From positions 1 through 6,816 of the forward strand of contig JAISNG010000026.1 of NCBI GenBank assembly GCA_031276365.1: a stretch of 6,816 nt of DNA. Direction: 5' to 3'. The DNA comes from Campylobacteraceae bacterium. Lineage in GTDB: Bacteria > Campylobacterota > Campylobacteria > Campylobacterales > Campylobacteraceae. Shown here in pieces: positions 1 to 6,170 of this stretch (within the stretch, counting starts at the first letter, position 1; the number at the start of each line of letters is the position of its first letter). The notes under the pieces were generated by a model. It saw only the letters and a list, made by a program, of their open reading frames with translations, searched no databases and had not been told where the DNA came from. Both the position numbers and the translations under genes were made by a program.

Positions 1-1319
1 ATATCGGCGCAATCGAAAAGCTAATCGCCAAAAAACGCGCAATCAAACAAGGCGTAATGCAACAACTTCTCACAGGCAAACGCCGCTTAACAGGCTTCAA
101 CTCCCAATGGACAGAAAAACGCATATATGATATTGGATATACCTACTCTGGACTTATAGGCAAAAGAAAAGAACATTTTGGGCAAGGAAAAGCGCGGTAT
201 ATAACATTTCTGAACGTGCTGATGAATACAGTTATTGACACTAGTATTTTTGAAAGCGTCGACGTTGCGGAACATGAAAATCAAAACGCCGTAAAGCGCG
301 GAGATCTATTTTTCAACACTTCGTCTGAAACGCCTGAAGAAGTTGGAATGTGCGCTGTTCTTGCCAAATCGGTTAATGACACATATTTGAACAGTTTCTG
401 TTTTGGCTTTCGTTTGACCGACAGAGAAATAGATTGCTTGTTTCTTTCATATTATTTCAATAGCAATGAAGGCAGAAAGATAATGACATTATTGGCGCAA
501 GGCGCTACAAGATATAATCTATCAAAAATATATTTTAATAATACACTTTTATTATTGCCAACGCTTGCAGAACAACAAGCGATCGCTAAAATTCTATCCG
601 ATATAGACGCGCAGATCGACGCGCTAATAGCAAAGCTAAACAAAGCAAAAAACATCAAACAAGGAATGATGAGCGAACTGTTAACAGGTCGCATCCGATT
701 GGTTGAGATCGAGCAGGAATCCAGACGGCTAAACAAAACAGTCAAGATTCACAAAAACCACAACCAGCAATTTGATGATGCCGTGATGATAGGCGGTATT
801 GTGAACGCTTTTTATTCGGATAAATATCTACTTGGCAGAAAAAAAGTGCAGAAGCTGCTATATTTTTCGCGTCGTCATCAAGATAAGAGCACGGCAGCGT
901 TCAAGAAAAAAGCAGCAGGACCTTATGCTGACGAAGTTAGATATAAGGGAGGGGAGCCGATAGCGATAGAAAGAGGATACGTTGTAACAACAATAAACAA
1001 AGGCACAATATTTGCTAAAGGAGAGAAAATATCGCAGGCTCTTGACTATATCCAAAAATGGGACAGGCAAGCCGACATTCAATGGCTGGTAGAAAAATTT
1101 CTCTATAAAAAAGTCGATGAATTGGAACTGTTGGCAACGGTGGATATGGCAATATGCGAATTGAAAACAGACGGCGCGTCTGTTACGGTCAATAATATAA
1201 AAAACTTAATCGCCAATAACGACCAATGGAGAGATAAACTAAAGAGACAATTTTTTTCAGATGAAAAAATAGCGCAGGCTATTTGGAATTTAGAAACATT
1301 ATTTTACTATGGAGGCTAA
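1..1319 (+). CDS. hsdS: Type I restriction enzyme specificity subunit HsdS, 5'-truncated by window, with extra C-terminal domain
   Basis: This is the DNA-recognition subunit of a type I restriction-modification complex. The frame is open from base 3 with no start before the window edge, so the gene begins upstream. The ATG at 57 lies inside the central conserved region and is not the real start. The first target-recognition domain is missing from view. Visible in order are the central conserved repeat (IKQGVMQQLLTGKRRL, about 12-89), the second recognition domain (about 90-590), and a C-terminal conserved repeat (IKQGMMSELLTGRIRL, to about 701) preceded by the usual LAEQQAIAKIL helix. About 205 further residues follow that ordinary HsdS proteins lack. 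They include KLLYFS (852-869), AAGPY (about 912-926) and DELELLATVDMA (about 1116-1151). The KLLYF...GPY spacing resembles Panacea/DUF4065 antitoxin-type domains, but this is motif-level resemblance only. The last codons carry the hsdR ribosome binding site. The HsdS call is firm; the function of the extension is inference. Confidence 0.93.
   Translation, partial: IGAIEKLIAKKRAIKQGVMQQLLTGKRRLTGFNSQWTEKRIYDIGYTYSGLIGKRKEHFGQGKARYITFLNVLMNTVIDTSIFESVDVAEHENQNAVKRGDLFFNTSSETPEEVGMCAVLAKSVNDTYLNSFCFGFRLTDREIDCLFLSYYFNSNEGRKIMTLLAQGATRYNLSKIYFNNTLLLLPTLAEQQAIAKILSDIDAQIDALIAKLNKAKNIKQGMMSELLTGRIRLVEIEQESRRLNKTVKIHKNHNQQFDDAVMIGGIVNAFYSDKYLLGRKKVQKLLYFSRRHQDKSTAAFKKKAAGPYADEVRYKGGEPIAIERGYVVTTINKGTIFAKGEKISQALDYIQKWDRQADIQWLVEKFLYKKVDELELLATVDMAICELKTDGASVTVNNIKNLIANNDQWRDKLKRQFFSDEKIAQAIWNLETLFYYGG
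12..701 (+). repeat. Two copies of the HsdS conserved region flanking the second recognition domain (12-89 and 615-701)
   Basis: The central and C-terminal conserved segments of HsdS are diverged direct repeats. IEKLIAKKRAIKQG/QQLLTGKRRL at 12-89 matches IDALIAK...IKQG/SELLTGRIRL at 615-701, the second copy having three extra residues before IKQG. In known HsdS proteins these segments form antiparallel helices that space the two recognition domains and bind HsdM. The copies are similar in protein but clearly diverged in DNA, so they are unlikely to be strong recombination substrates as they stand. Confidence 0.8.
1311..1315 (+). promoter_or_regulatory. hsdR ribosome binding site inside the end of hsdS
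   Basis: GGAGG lies in the last two sense codons of hsdS, seven bases before the hsdR ATG at 1323. It supports that start and implies that hsdR translation is coupled to termination of hsdS. Confidence 0.85.
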
Positions 1320-1322
1320 ATC

Positions 1323-4300
1323 ATGTTTAATGCGAAAGTCGGTCAAACAGAACGTGAAACACAAAAGCACGTTATAGAACTATTTGAAAATCAACATCTT
1401 CTCGGGTACGCTTTTCTTGGAGATTGGTCGGGGCGCGAAAACTGCAATATTGAAACGGAATTACTCGCAGCAAACTTAAAAAAGCGCGGCTACAGCGATA
1501 CTATTGCCGAACGTGCAATCTGCGAATTACAAAGAACTGCCGTATGTAGAAATAAAAACGAGCTATACACAGTAAATAAAAGAGTATATAACCTGCTTCG
1601 TTATGGTGCGAAAATCAGAGATAACAATAACAGCATCTACACAATATATTTCATTGATTGGGAACAGGCAGGCAATAATGATTTCGCAATTGCAGAAGAA
1701 GTAACCTTAACGGGTAAAATCATGGATAAACGCCCTGATTTGGTTATATATGTCAATGGTATCGCTCTTGCCGTAATTGAATTGAAACGCAGCAGTGTCT
1801 CCGTCGCCAATGGCATTCGTCAAAATAACGCCAATCAGCGAGATGATTTTATCGCGCCATTTTTTTCAACTATACAATATATTTTTGCAGGAAATACAAG
1901 TGAAGGCGTGAGATATGGGACTATTCTTACGCATGAGAAACACTTTTTGGAATGGAAAAATCATATTCCTGCTCCACAGGAGAGATATATTGATGAATTA
2001 AATATGGATATTTCGCATGTTTGCACTAAACTACTAGATAAACTTGATTGGCAGTTATACAGTATGTTCCGCAAAGAGCGGTTTTTAGAATTGATAAAAG
2101 ATTTTATTATCTTTGATAGGGGTATCAAAAAAGTATGCAGGCATAATCAGTATTTTGGCGTTCGTCAGGCAGAACTTCGTGTGATAGACGGTAAGGGCGG
2201 CATTATCTGGCATACGCAGGGCAGCGGCAAAACAATGACTATGGTTTGGCTGTCAAAATGGATACTCTCACATAATGCAAATGCCCGCGTGTTGATAATT
2301 ACCGATCGCGAAGAGCTGGACAGCAAAATTGAACGAAACTATGGCGATGTTGGTGAACATATCAAACGAACAAAAAGCGGTGAGGATTTGATTGACAAAC
2401 TAAATAGATATGACGACAGACTTATATGCTCATTGATTCACAAATTTGGACGGCGCGGCTCAGAGGTCTCGGAGCTTGATTATAGTAATTTTATCGAGGA
2501 TATTAAAAAATCTCTGCCTCCAGAGTTTAAACCCAAAGGCGACTTTTACGTATTTGTAGATGAGTGCCACCGAACACAATCAGGCAAACTCCATGAGGCG
2601 ATGAAAACTATTTTACCAAACGCTATTTTGATTGGCTTTACCGGTACACCCTTACTAGTAAAAGACAAAAAGACAAGCGTTGAAGTGTTTGGCGGCTATA
2701 TTCATACTTATATGTATGACGAGGGTGTGACTGACGGCATTGTGCTTGACCTTCGCTATGAAGCGCGCGATATTCCGCAGGATATCACATCACAAGATAA
2801 AATCGACGCTTGGTTTGAGACAAAAACAAGTTCTTTAACAGATAAAGCAAAAGCTCGTCTGAAAGAAAAATGGGGCAATCTGCAAACGGTATTTAGTTCC
2901 GCCGGACGACTTGATAAAATTGCAAATGATATCATTTTTGATATGGAAACAAAACCATGTCTATCTGATAAAACAGGTAATGCTTTGTTAGTTGCGGGAG
3001 ATATATATTCTGCTTGTCGATTTTATGAAATACTCAGAAGTAAAGGATTTAAACACTGCGCCATTATCACGAGCTATGATGCTGCACCGAGCAGTCTCCG
3101 CACAGAAGACGTAGGCGACGATGAGGATACAGAAGAGATAACAAAGCATGAAATCTATCTGAAAATGCTTAAAGACTACAATTATGATGTTGGGCGTATT
3201 GCTGATTTTGAAAAAGAGGTAACGCAAAAATTCATAGATGAACCAGCCAATATACGCCTTCTTATTGTTGTGGATAAACTGCTTACGGGTTTCGACGCGC
3301 CGCCATGTACATATTTATATATAGACAAACATATGCAAAATCATGGTCTTTTTCAGGCAATCTGCCGAGTGAATCGTCTTAATGGAGAAAATAAAGAGTT
3401 TGGTTATATTGTTGACTATAAACAACTTTTTGGCAATTTGGAGTCCGCATTAAAAACTTATACGGCCGGAGCATTTGAAGGATATGCTCCGGAGGATGTA
3501 GACGGGTTACTTAAAAATAGACTTACGGAAGCGAAAAAATATCTCGACGCTACACTTGAAGAGGTAGATAGTCTTTGTGAAGATGTCAAACTGCCACAAG
3601 ATGAAATTGATTTTATACATTATTTTTGTGGTGAAAGCGGCGGCGGCAACGAAGATGATGAAATGTTCACCCGTTCTCGTGAGCGGCTATACAGGCTTGT
3701 AAATTGTTTAATTCGGGCGTATTCAGATATTAAACCGGATATGGATAAAGCAGGTTATTCGGCAGATGAACAATTTGAGATTACTAAAAGAGTAAAGTTT
3801 TATGTCGAGCTAAAAATAATAATAGGGCGAGCAAGCGGCGATTTAATAGATTTCAAGGTATTTGAGCCAGGAATGCGCCACCTAATTGATGCATACATAG
3901 TTGCAAGCGATGCAAAATCGCTTGGCATAATGGATGATTTTACTCTTCTTGATTTTATCGCAGCACAGGAAGAAAAACTGAAATCCGAAGGACGCAATAG
4001 AGAGTCTGCTGCTGAAGCTATTGAAAATAATATCCGCAAAAAAATTGTCGCTAAAATATCAATGAACCCAAAATACTTTGCTCGTATGTCTGAGATATTA
4101 GAGCAAATAATAATCGAACGCAAAAAAGGCGTCGTTGCATATGAGAACCTGCTTGAGCAATATGCACAGTTGGCAAGAAACGCTGCTAATCCTGAAAACA
4201 ATTCACATTATCCCGATAGCATACGTACAAACGGTGCTCTTCGCATGTTTTACGACAACTGCGGAGGAGATGAAGAGACAGCGCACAAATTAGATAAAGC

Positions 4301-4442
4301 TGTCCGCGAAAACAGGCAAGATGGATTTAGAGCCAATAAAGTAAAACAAATTAAAATCAAACGTGCCTTGCTTGACATAATCAATGATATGAATGAGATG
4401 GAACGTTTGTTCAAATTAGTAATGTTACAGGATGAATATTGA
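1323..4442 (+). CDS. hsdR: Type I restriction enzyme endonuclease/translocase subunit HsdR
   Basis: This is the motor and nuclease subunit, which pulls unmodified DNA through the HsdS/HsdM complex using ATP and cuts it. The protein is 1039 aa, normal for the family. The N-terminal PD-(D/E)xK nuclease shows D139 with E153 and K155 (RPDLVIY...ELK); the 14-residue gap and ExK arrangement are typical of HsdR. SF2 helicase motifs follow: Walker A at 297-304 (HTQGSGKT), TDREELD as motif Ia, DECH at 413-416 followed by RTQSGKLH, GFTGTP at 438-443, LLTGFDAPP from 653, and QAICRVNR at 678-685. A helical C-terminal region of about 300 residues, typical for docking to the methylase core, ends in LQDEY. 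No frameshift or lost catalytic residue is visible, so the enzyme should be active. It starts 3 bases after hsdS behind GGAGG, and its TGA overlaps the next gene. Genes for HsdM and the start of HsdS should lie upstream. Confidence 0.97.
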   Translation: MFNAKVGQTERETQKHVIELFENQHLLGYAFLGDWSGRENCNIETELLAANLKKRGYSDTIAERAICELQRTAVCRNKNELYTVNKRVYNLLRYGAKIRDNNNSIYTIYFIDWEQAGNNDFAIAEEVTLTGKIMDKRPDLVIYVNGIALAVIELKRSSVSVANGIRQNNANQRDDFIAPFFSTIQYIFAGNTSEGVRYGTILTHEKHFLEWKNHIPAPQERYIDELNMDISHVCTKLLDKLDWQLYSMFRKERFLELIKDFIIFDRGIKKVCRHNQYFGVRQAELRVIDGKGGIIWHTQGSGKTMTMVWLSKWILSHNANARVLIITDREELDSKIERNYGDVGEHIKRTKSGEDLIDKLNRYDDRLICSLIHKFGRRGSEVSELDYSNFIEDIKKSLPPEFKPKGDFYVFVDECHRTQSGKLHEAMKTILPNAILIGFTGTPLLVKDKKTSVEVFGGYIHTYMYDEGVTDGIVLDLRYEARDIPQDITSQDKIDAWFETKTSSLTDKAKARLKEKWGNLQTVFSSAGRLDKIANDIIFDMETKPCLSDKTGNALLVAGDIYSACRFYEILRSKGFKHCAIITSYDAAPSSLRTEDVGDDEDTEEITKHEIYLKMLKDYNYDVGRIADFEKEVTQKFIDEPANIRLLIVVDKLLTGFDAPPCTYLYIDKHMQNHGLFQAICRVNRLNGENKEFGYIVDYKQLFGNLESALKTYTAGAFEGYAPEDVDGLLKNRLTEAKKYLDATLEEVDSLCEDVKLPQDEIDFIHYFCGESGGGNEDDEMFTRSRERLYRLVNCLIRAYSDIKPDMDKAGYSADEQFEITKRVKFYVELKIIIGRASGDLIDFKVFEPGMRHLIDAYIVASDAKSLGIMDDFTLLDFIAAQEEKLKSEGRNRESAAEAIENNIRKKIVAKISMNPKYFARMSEILEQIIIERKKGVVAYENLLEQYAQLARNAANPENNSHYPDSIRTNGALRMFYDNCGGDEETAHKLDKAVRENRQDGFRANKVKQIKIKRALLDIINDMNEMERLFKLVMLQDEY

Positions 4443-5146
4443 TGATTATAGTCGGAATTAAGATTTTGATAAACCGTAAAAATATTAAGAATATGCATCT
4501 TTATGTTAAGCCGCCTGATGGTGCGGTGTCAGTGTCGGCCCCGCTAAATATAAGCGATGATATGATAGAGCGGTTTGTTCGCACAAAAATTATCTGGATA
4601 AAGCAGCAACAAATAAAATTTGCTGAACAGCTTCGTCAAAGCAAACGACAGTATATATCGGGTGAAACACTATATATTTGGGGGAAGCAGTATTTTTTGC
4701 AAGTAAATTATGGTAATAAAAACATGCTTAAATTATCCGGCAATACTATCATTTTAATAGTACGGCGTGAAAGTACAGCAAAACAACGCGATAATTACAT
4801 TCGCAAATGGTACCGCGAGCAGTTAAAATACGAAATTGATCGTTTGCTTCCAAAGTGGGAAGTTGCGACAAATTTGAAATGTAGTTTATGGCAGACGAAA
4901 TATATGACGAGCAAATGGGGAACGTGCAGCATTGAAAAGCGAAAAATATGGTTTAATCTTCAACTCGCTAAAAAACCTATAGAGTGTTTGGAATATATAA
5001 TTTTGCATGAATTGATTCATTTGCGTATCAAGAACCACAATACGGATTTCATAACCTTAATGGATAAGCATATGCCATTTTGGAGAGAAGTAAAAAAAAG
5101 GCTAAACGAACAGTTTCTTGACTCTTGGGCGGATAAAAACAGTTAA
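4442..5146 (+). CDS. YgjP-family (DUF45, M48-like) zinc metallopeptidase
   Basis: This is a predicted cytoplasmic zinc-dependent peptidase of 234 aa. The N-terminal part has the YgjP pattern (VKPPDGAVSVSAP, then YISGETLYIWGKQYFLQV). The C-terminal part has SKWGTCS at 157-163 and the metal site HELIH at 189-193, with a likely third ligand H199 in KNH and the glutamate E190 as catalytic base. DKHMPFW follows, as in the family. No signal peptide or membrane segment is seen. The ATG at 4442 shares its A with the hsdR stop (TGATG), and AGGA lies nine bases upstream. A TTG at 4439 is an alternative start adding one residue. Genes of this family are often found next to hsdR, but the substrate is not established. 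Coupling to hsdR suggests a job in the restriction system, possibly turnover of HsdR or of the HsdS extension; that is inference. Family assignment is firm, role unknown. Confidence 0.92.
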   Translation: MIIVGIKILINRKNIKNMHLYVKPPDGAVSVSAPLNISDDMIERFVRTKIIWIKQQQIKFAEQLRQSKRQYISGETLYIWGKQYFLQVNYGNKNMLKLSGNTIILIVRRESTAKQRDNYIRKWYREQLKYEIDRLLPKWEVATNLKCSLWQTKYMTSKWGTCSIEKRKIWFNLQLAKKPIECLEYIILHELIHLRIKNHNTDFITLMDKHMPFWREVKKRLNEQFLDSWADKNS

Positions 5147-5188
5147 TATTTATAAATTTATTTTTATTTTACTTTTATATATTGACTT

Positions 5189-5212
5189 GGATTCCAGGTC
5201 GCAGGAAATGAC
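5189..5212. repeat. Possible remnant of a GGATTCC...GGAA-ATGAC intergenic repeat
   Basis: GGATTCC at 5189-5195 faces GGAAATGAC at 5204-5212 across an eight-base gap. The shape recalls short palindromic intergenic repeats with GGATTCC and GGAATGAC arms seen in many bacterial genomes. One extra A breaks the symmetry. A second GAATGAC occurs at 5249-5255. Only one imperfect copy is in the window, so this is tentative. Confidence 0.25.
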
Positions 5213-5223
5213 TAAGAGTGTGC

Positions 5224-5267
5224 GTTTGTCGCTTTTTTAATGCCTTATGAATGACAAAAGCGCAAAC
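5224..5267 (+). terminator. Candidate terminator hairpin after the restriction operon
   Basis: GTTTG/CGCTTTT (5224-5236, with T5229 bulged) pairs with AAAAGCG/CAAAC (5256-5267), giving 12 base pairs around a 19-base loop. It is followed by CTGTTTTG, a short and impure T-run. It sits about 80 bases after the metallopeptidase stop, where a + strand terminator is expected. The large loop and weak T-run limit confidence. Confidence 0.4.
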
Positions 5268-5271
5268 CTGT

Positions 5272-5304
5272 TTTGTATTGGCTATGCGGCGGCTAAAATA
5301 CAAA
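5272..5304. repeat. Perfect 8-bp inverted repeat TTTGTATT/AATACAAA
   Basis: Arms at 5272-5279 and 5297-5304 are exact complements around a 17-base GC-richer centre containing GGCTATGCGGCGGCT. It begins four bases after the preceding hairpin. There is no T-run on either side, so it may be a protein site or simply part of a decayed element. Confidence 0.4.
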
Positions 5305-5345
5305 TATGGGGGCAAAAAGGGCAAAAATATATCGTGTACCAGCTA

Positions 5346-5388
5346 TGCATAAATTTAATTTTGACACAAAAAATTTTGCGCTTATGCA
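5346..5388. repeat. Two-tier inverted repeat downstream of the hemerythrin gene
   Basis: TGCATAA (5346-5352) pairs exactly with TTATGCA (5382-5388). Inside them AATTTT (5357-5362) pairs with AAAATT (5370-5375) around a seven-base loop. The whole would form a 13-bp hairpin with one internal loop. It lies 18 bases beyond the hemerythrin stop codon and could act as that gene's 3' hairpin, but no T-run follows it on the minus strand. Confidence 0.4.
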
Positions 5389-5406
5389 AAGCCAAGGTAA
5401 TCAATT

Positions 5407-5880
5407 TTACCTCCTGAACAAAATGCTAAACCAGCCTCTCTTTTGCGCTTTCGTCCGCTCTTCCTTTCTCTTTACCGCTTTGTCAGAAAACATCTTTTTT
5501 ACACAATCCTTATAATCATTATCATCATTTAAGATATGATGCGTAAGCCAAATCTGAAGTTCAGCCATCAACTGTCCCGTGATATCATATCCTTCATTAA
5601 AGCTTTTTCTGTATTTGTTCACGGTTGCAATAAACTTTTCATGAGTTTCTTTGTGAGAATCCATCATCGCATAGCCTGCCTCTTCCATTAGCTGCTCTTC
5701 AAACCTAAAATGCGACACCGTATAATCCGTAATGCTCGCAAACACGACAATAATTTGATTTCTATCGTTGGTTTTAAACACATCGTTTAGTTCATTAATA
5801 TATTTAACAATTCTCTTGTGCTGATTGTCAATGACTTTTATCCCCAACTCATACGATGGCCTCCACTCCCAATATGCCAT
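5407..5880 (-). CDS. Bacteriohemerythrin with basic C-terminal tail
   Basis: This is a single-domain, non-heme diiron O2-binding protein of 157 aa, expected in the cytoplasm. Members of the family bind oxygen reversibly and are used for oxygen transport, storage or sensing. All seven iron ligands of the four-helix fold are present: H21, H57, E61, H76, H80, H115 and D120 (in DNQH, HFRFEE, HKETHEKF and HHILNDD). The N-terminal WEWRPSYELGIKVIDNQH is the usual start of the family and fixes the ATG at 5880, which has a G-rich ribosome binding site six bases upstream. The usual domain ends near residue 130. The remaining 27 residues are rich in Lys and Arg and end GWFSILFRR, which could contact a membrane or nucleic acid, though this is a guess. 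The gene is convergent with the restriction operon and is preceded by guaA on the same strand, 290 bases away, so it probably has its own promoter. Confidence 0.95.
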   Translation of the reverse strand: MAYWEWRPSYELGIKVIDNQHKRIVKYINELNDVFKTNDRNQIIVVFASITDYTVSHFRFEEQLMEEAGYAMMDSHKETHEKFIATVNKYRKSFNEGYDITGQLMAELQIWLTHHILNDDNDYKDCVKKMFSDKAVKRKEERTKAQKRGWFSILFRR

Positions 5881-5886
5881 TTTATG

Positions 5887-5892
5887 CCCCCC
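5887..5892 (-). promoter_or_regulatory. G-rich ribosome binding site of the hemerythrin gene
   Basis: On the minus strand a run of six G residues lies six bases before the ATG at 5880. It is a departure from GGAGG but well placed. It directly follows a TTATGC half-site that is complementary to GCATAA at minus-strand positions 5922-5917, so the site could be partly folded in the mRNA. Confidence 0.5.
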
Positions 5893-5966
5893 GCATAATA
5901 ACTTTATTACTTTTGTTTATGCAATAATACCGAAAATATCATAGGAAGTTATTAAATATTCTTAAT

Positions 5967-5972
5967 ATTATA
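5967..5972 (-). promoter_or_regulatory. -10-like box upstream of the hemerythrin gene
   Basis: TATAAT occurs on the minus strand about 87 bases before the ATG. No convincing -35 box is found 16 to 18 bases upstream in this AT-rich sequence. The box overlaps a 15-base dyad, AATATT-ctt-AATATT (5955-5969), which could be an operator or chance in AT-rich DNA. Confidence 0.25.
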
Positions 5973-6009
5973 CTAAAAAATAACTTAAAATATATTTTTA
6001 AATTTTAGC

Positions 6010-6042
6010 TACAGCATTCATGTCGGTTCTACATGTTCTGTA
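6010..6042. repeat. Interrupted stem-loop in the guaA-hemerythrin spacer
   Basis: TACAG (6010-6014) pairs with CTGTA (6038-6042), and CATGT (6019-6023) pairs with ACATG (6031-6035). They are separated by a 4/2 internal loop and closed by a seven-base loop. It stands out in a spacer that is otherwise very AT-rich. No T-run follows on either strand, so it does not look like an intrinsic terminator. Confidence 0.4.
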
Positions 6043-6114
6043 AGCATTCGGATATAAGGGTTATTTTGGTTTTGGTTTATAAAATCTGTTTTTTATACAT
6101 ATATAAACATAGCG

Positions 6115-6153
6115 AAAAAAGCTGTTATATGCTATTTTAGCTGTTAAACAGCT
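6115..6153 (-). terminator. Candidate intrinsic terminator of guaA
   Basis: Reading the minus strand, AGCTGTT (6153-6147) is complementary to two AACAGCT copies, at 6145-6139 and 6126-6120. The second copy runs directly into six T residues (6120-6115), giving a 7-bp stem with T-run starting 18 bases after the guaA stop. Pairing with the nearer copy would form a competing small hairpin with no T-run. Confidence 0.6.
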
Positions 6154-6170
6154 ATGAATAAATCAGTATT

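Noticed and set aside
57..59. ATG at 57 as the start of hsdS
   Set aside because: The frame is open upstream and already encodes IGAIEKLIAKKRAIKQG, part of the HsdS central conserved region, so this Met is internal.
2988..4498. Minus-strand open frames opposite hsdR and the metallopeptidase
   Set aside because: They are shadows of the coding strand, where intact motifs prove the + frame. Similar frames opposite hsdS (87-284, 452-745, 858-1082) and a + frame opposite guaA (6247-6429) are rejected for the same reason.
5361..5389. TTGACA at 5361-5366 as a + strand promoter
   Set aside because: No acceptable -10 box follows at 16-18 bases, and it would drive only antisense RNA into the hemerythrin gene.
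5306..5515. Open frame of 69 codons on the + strand starting ATGGGGGCAAAAAGG
   Set aside because: Its second half is antisense to the well-supported hemerythrin gene, it has no clear ribosome binding site, and the translation has no recognisable features.
5346..5922. GCATAA/TTATGC motifs on both sides of the hemerythrin gene as a paired regulatory element
   Set aside because: The same hexamer also occurs inside genes (near 2141, 3925 and 6551), so recurrence near the hemerythrin gene is not notable. Only the 5346-5388 hairpin was kept.
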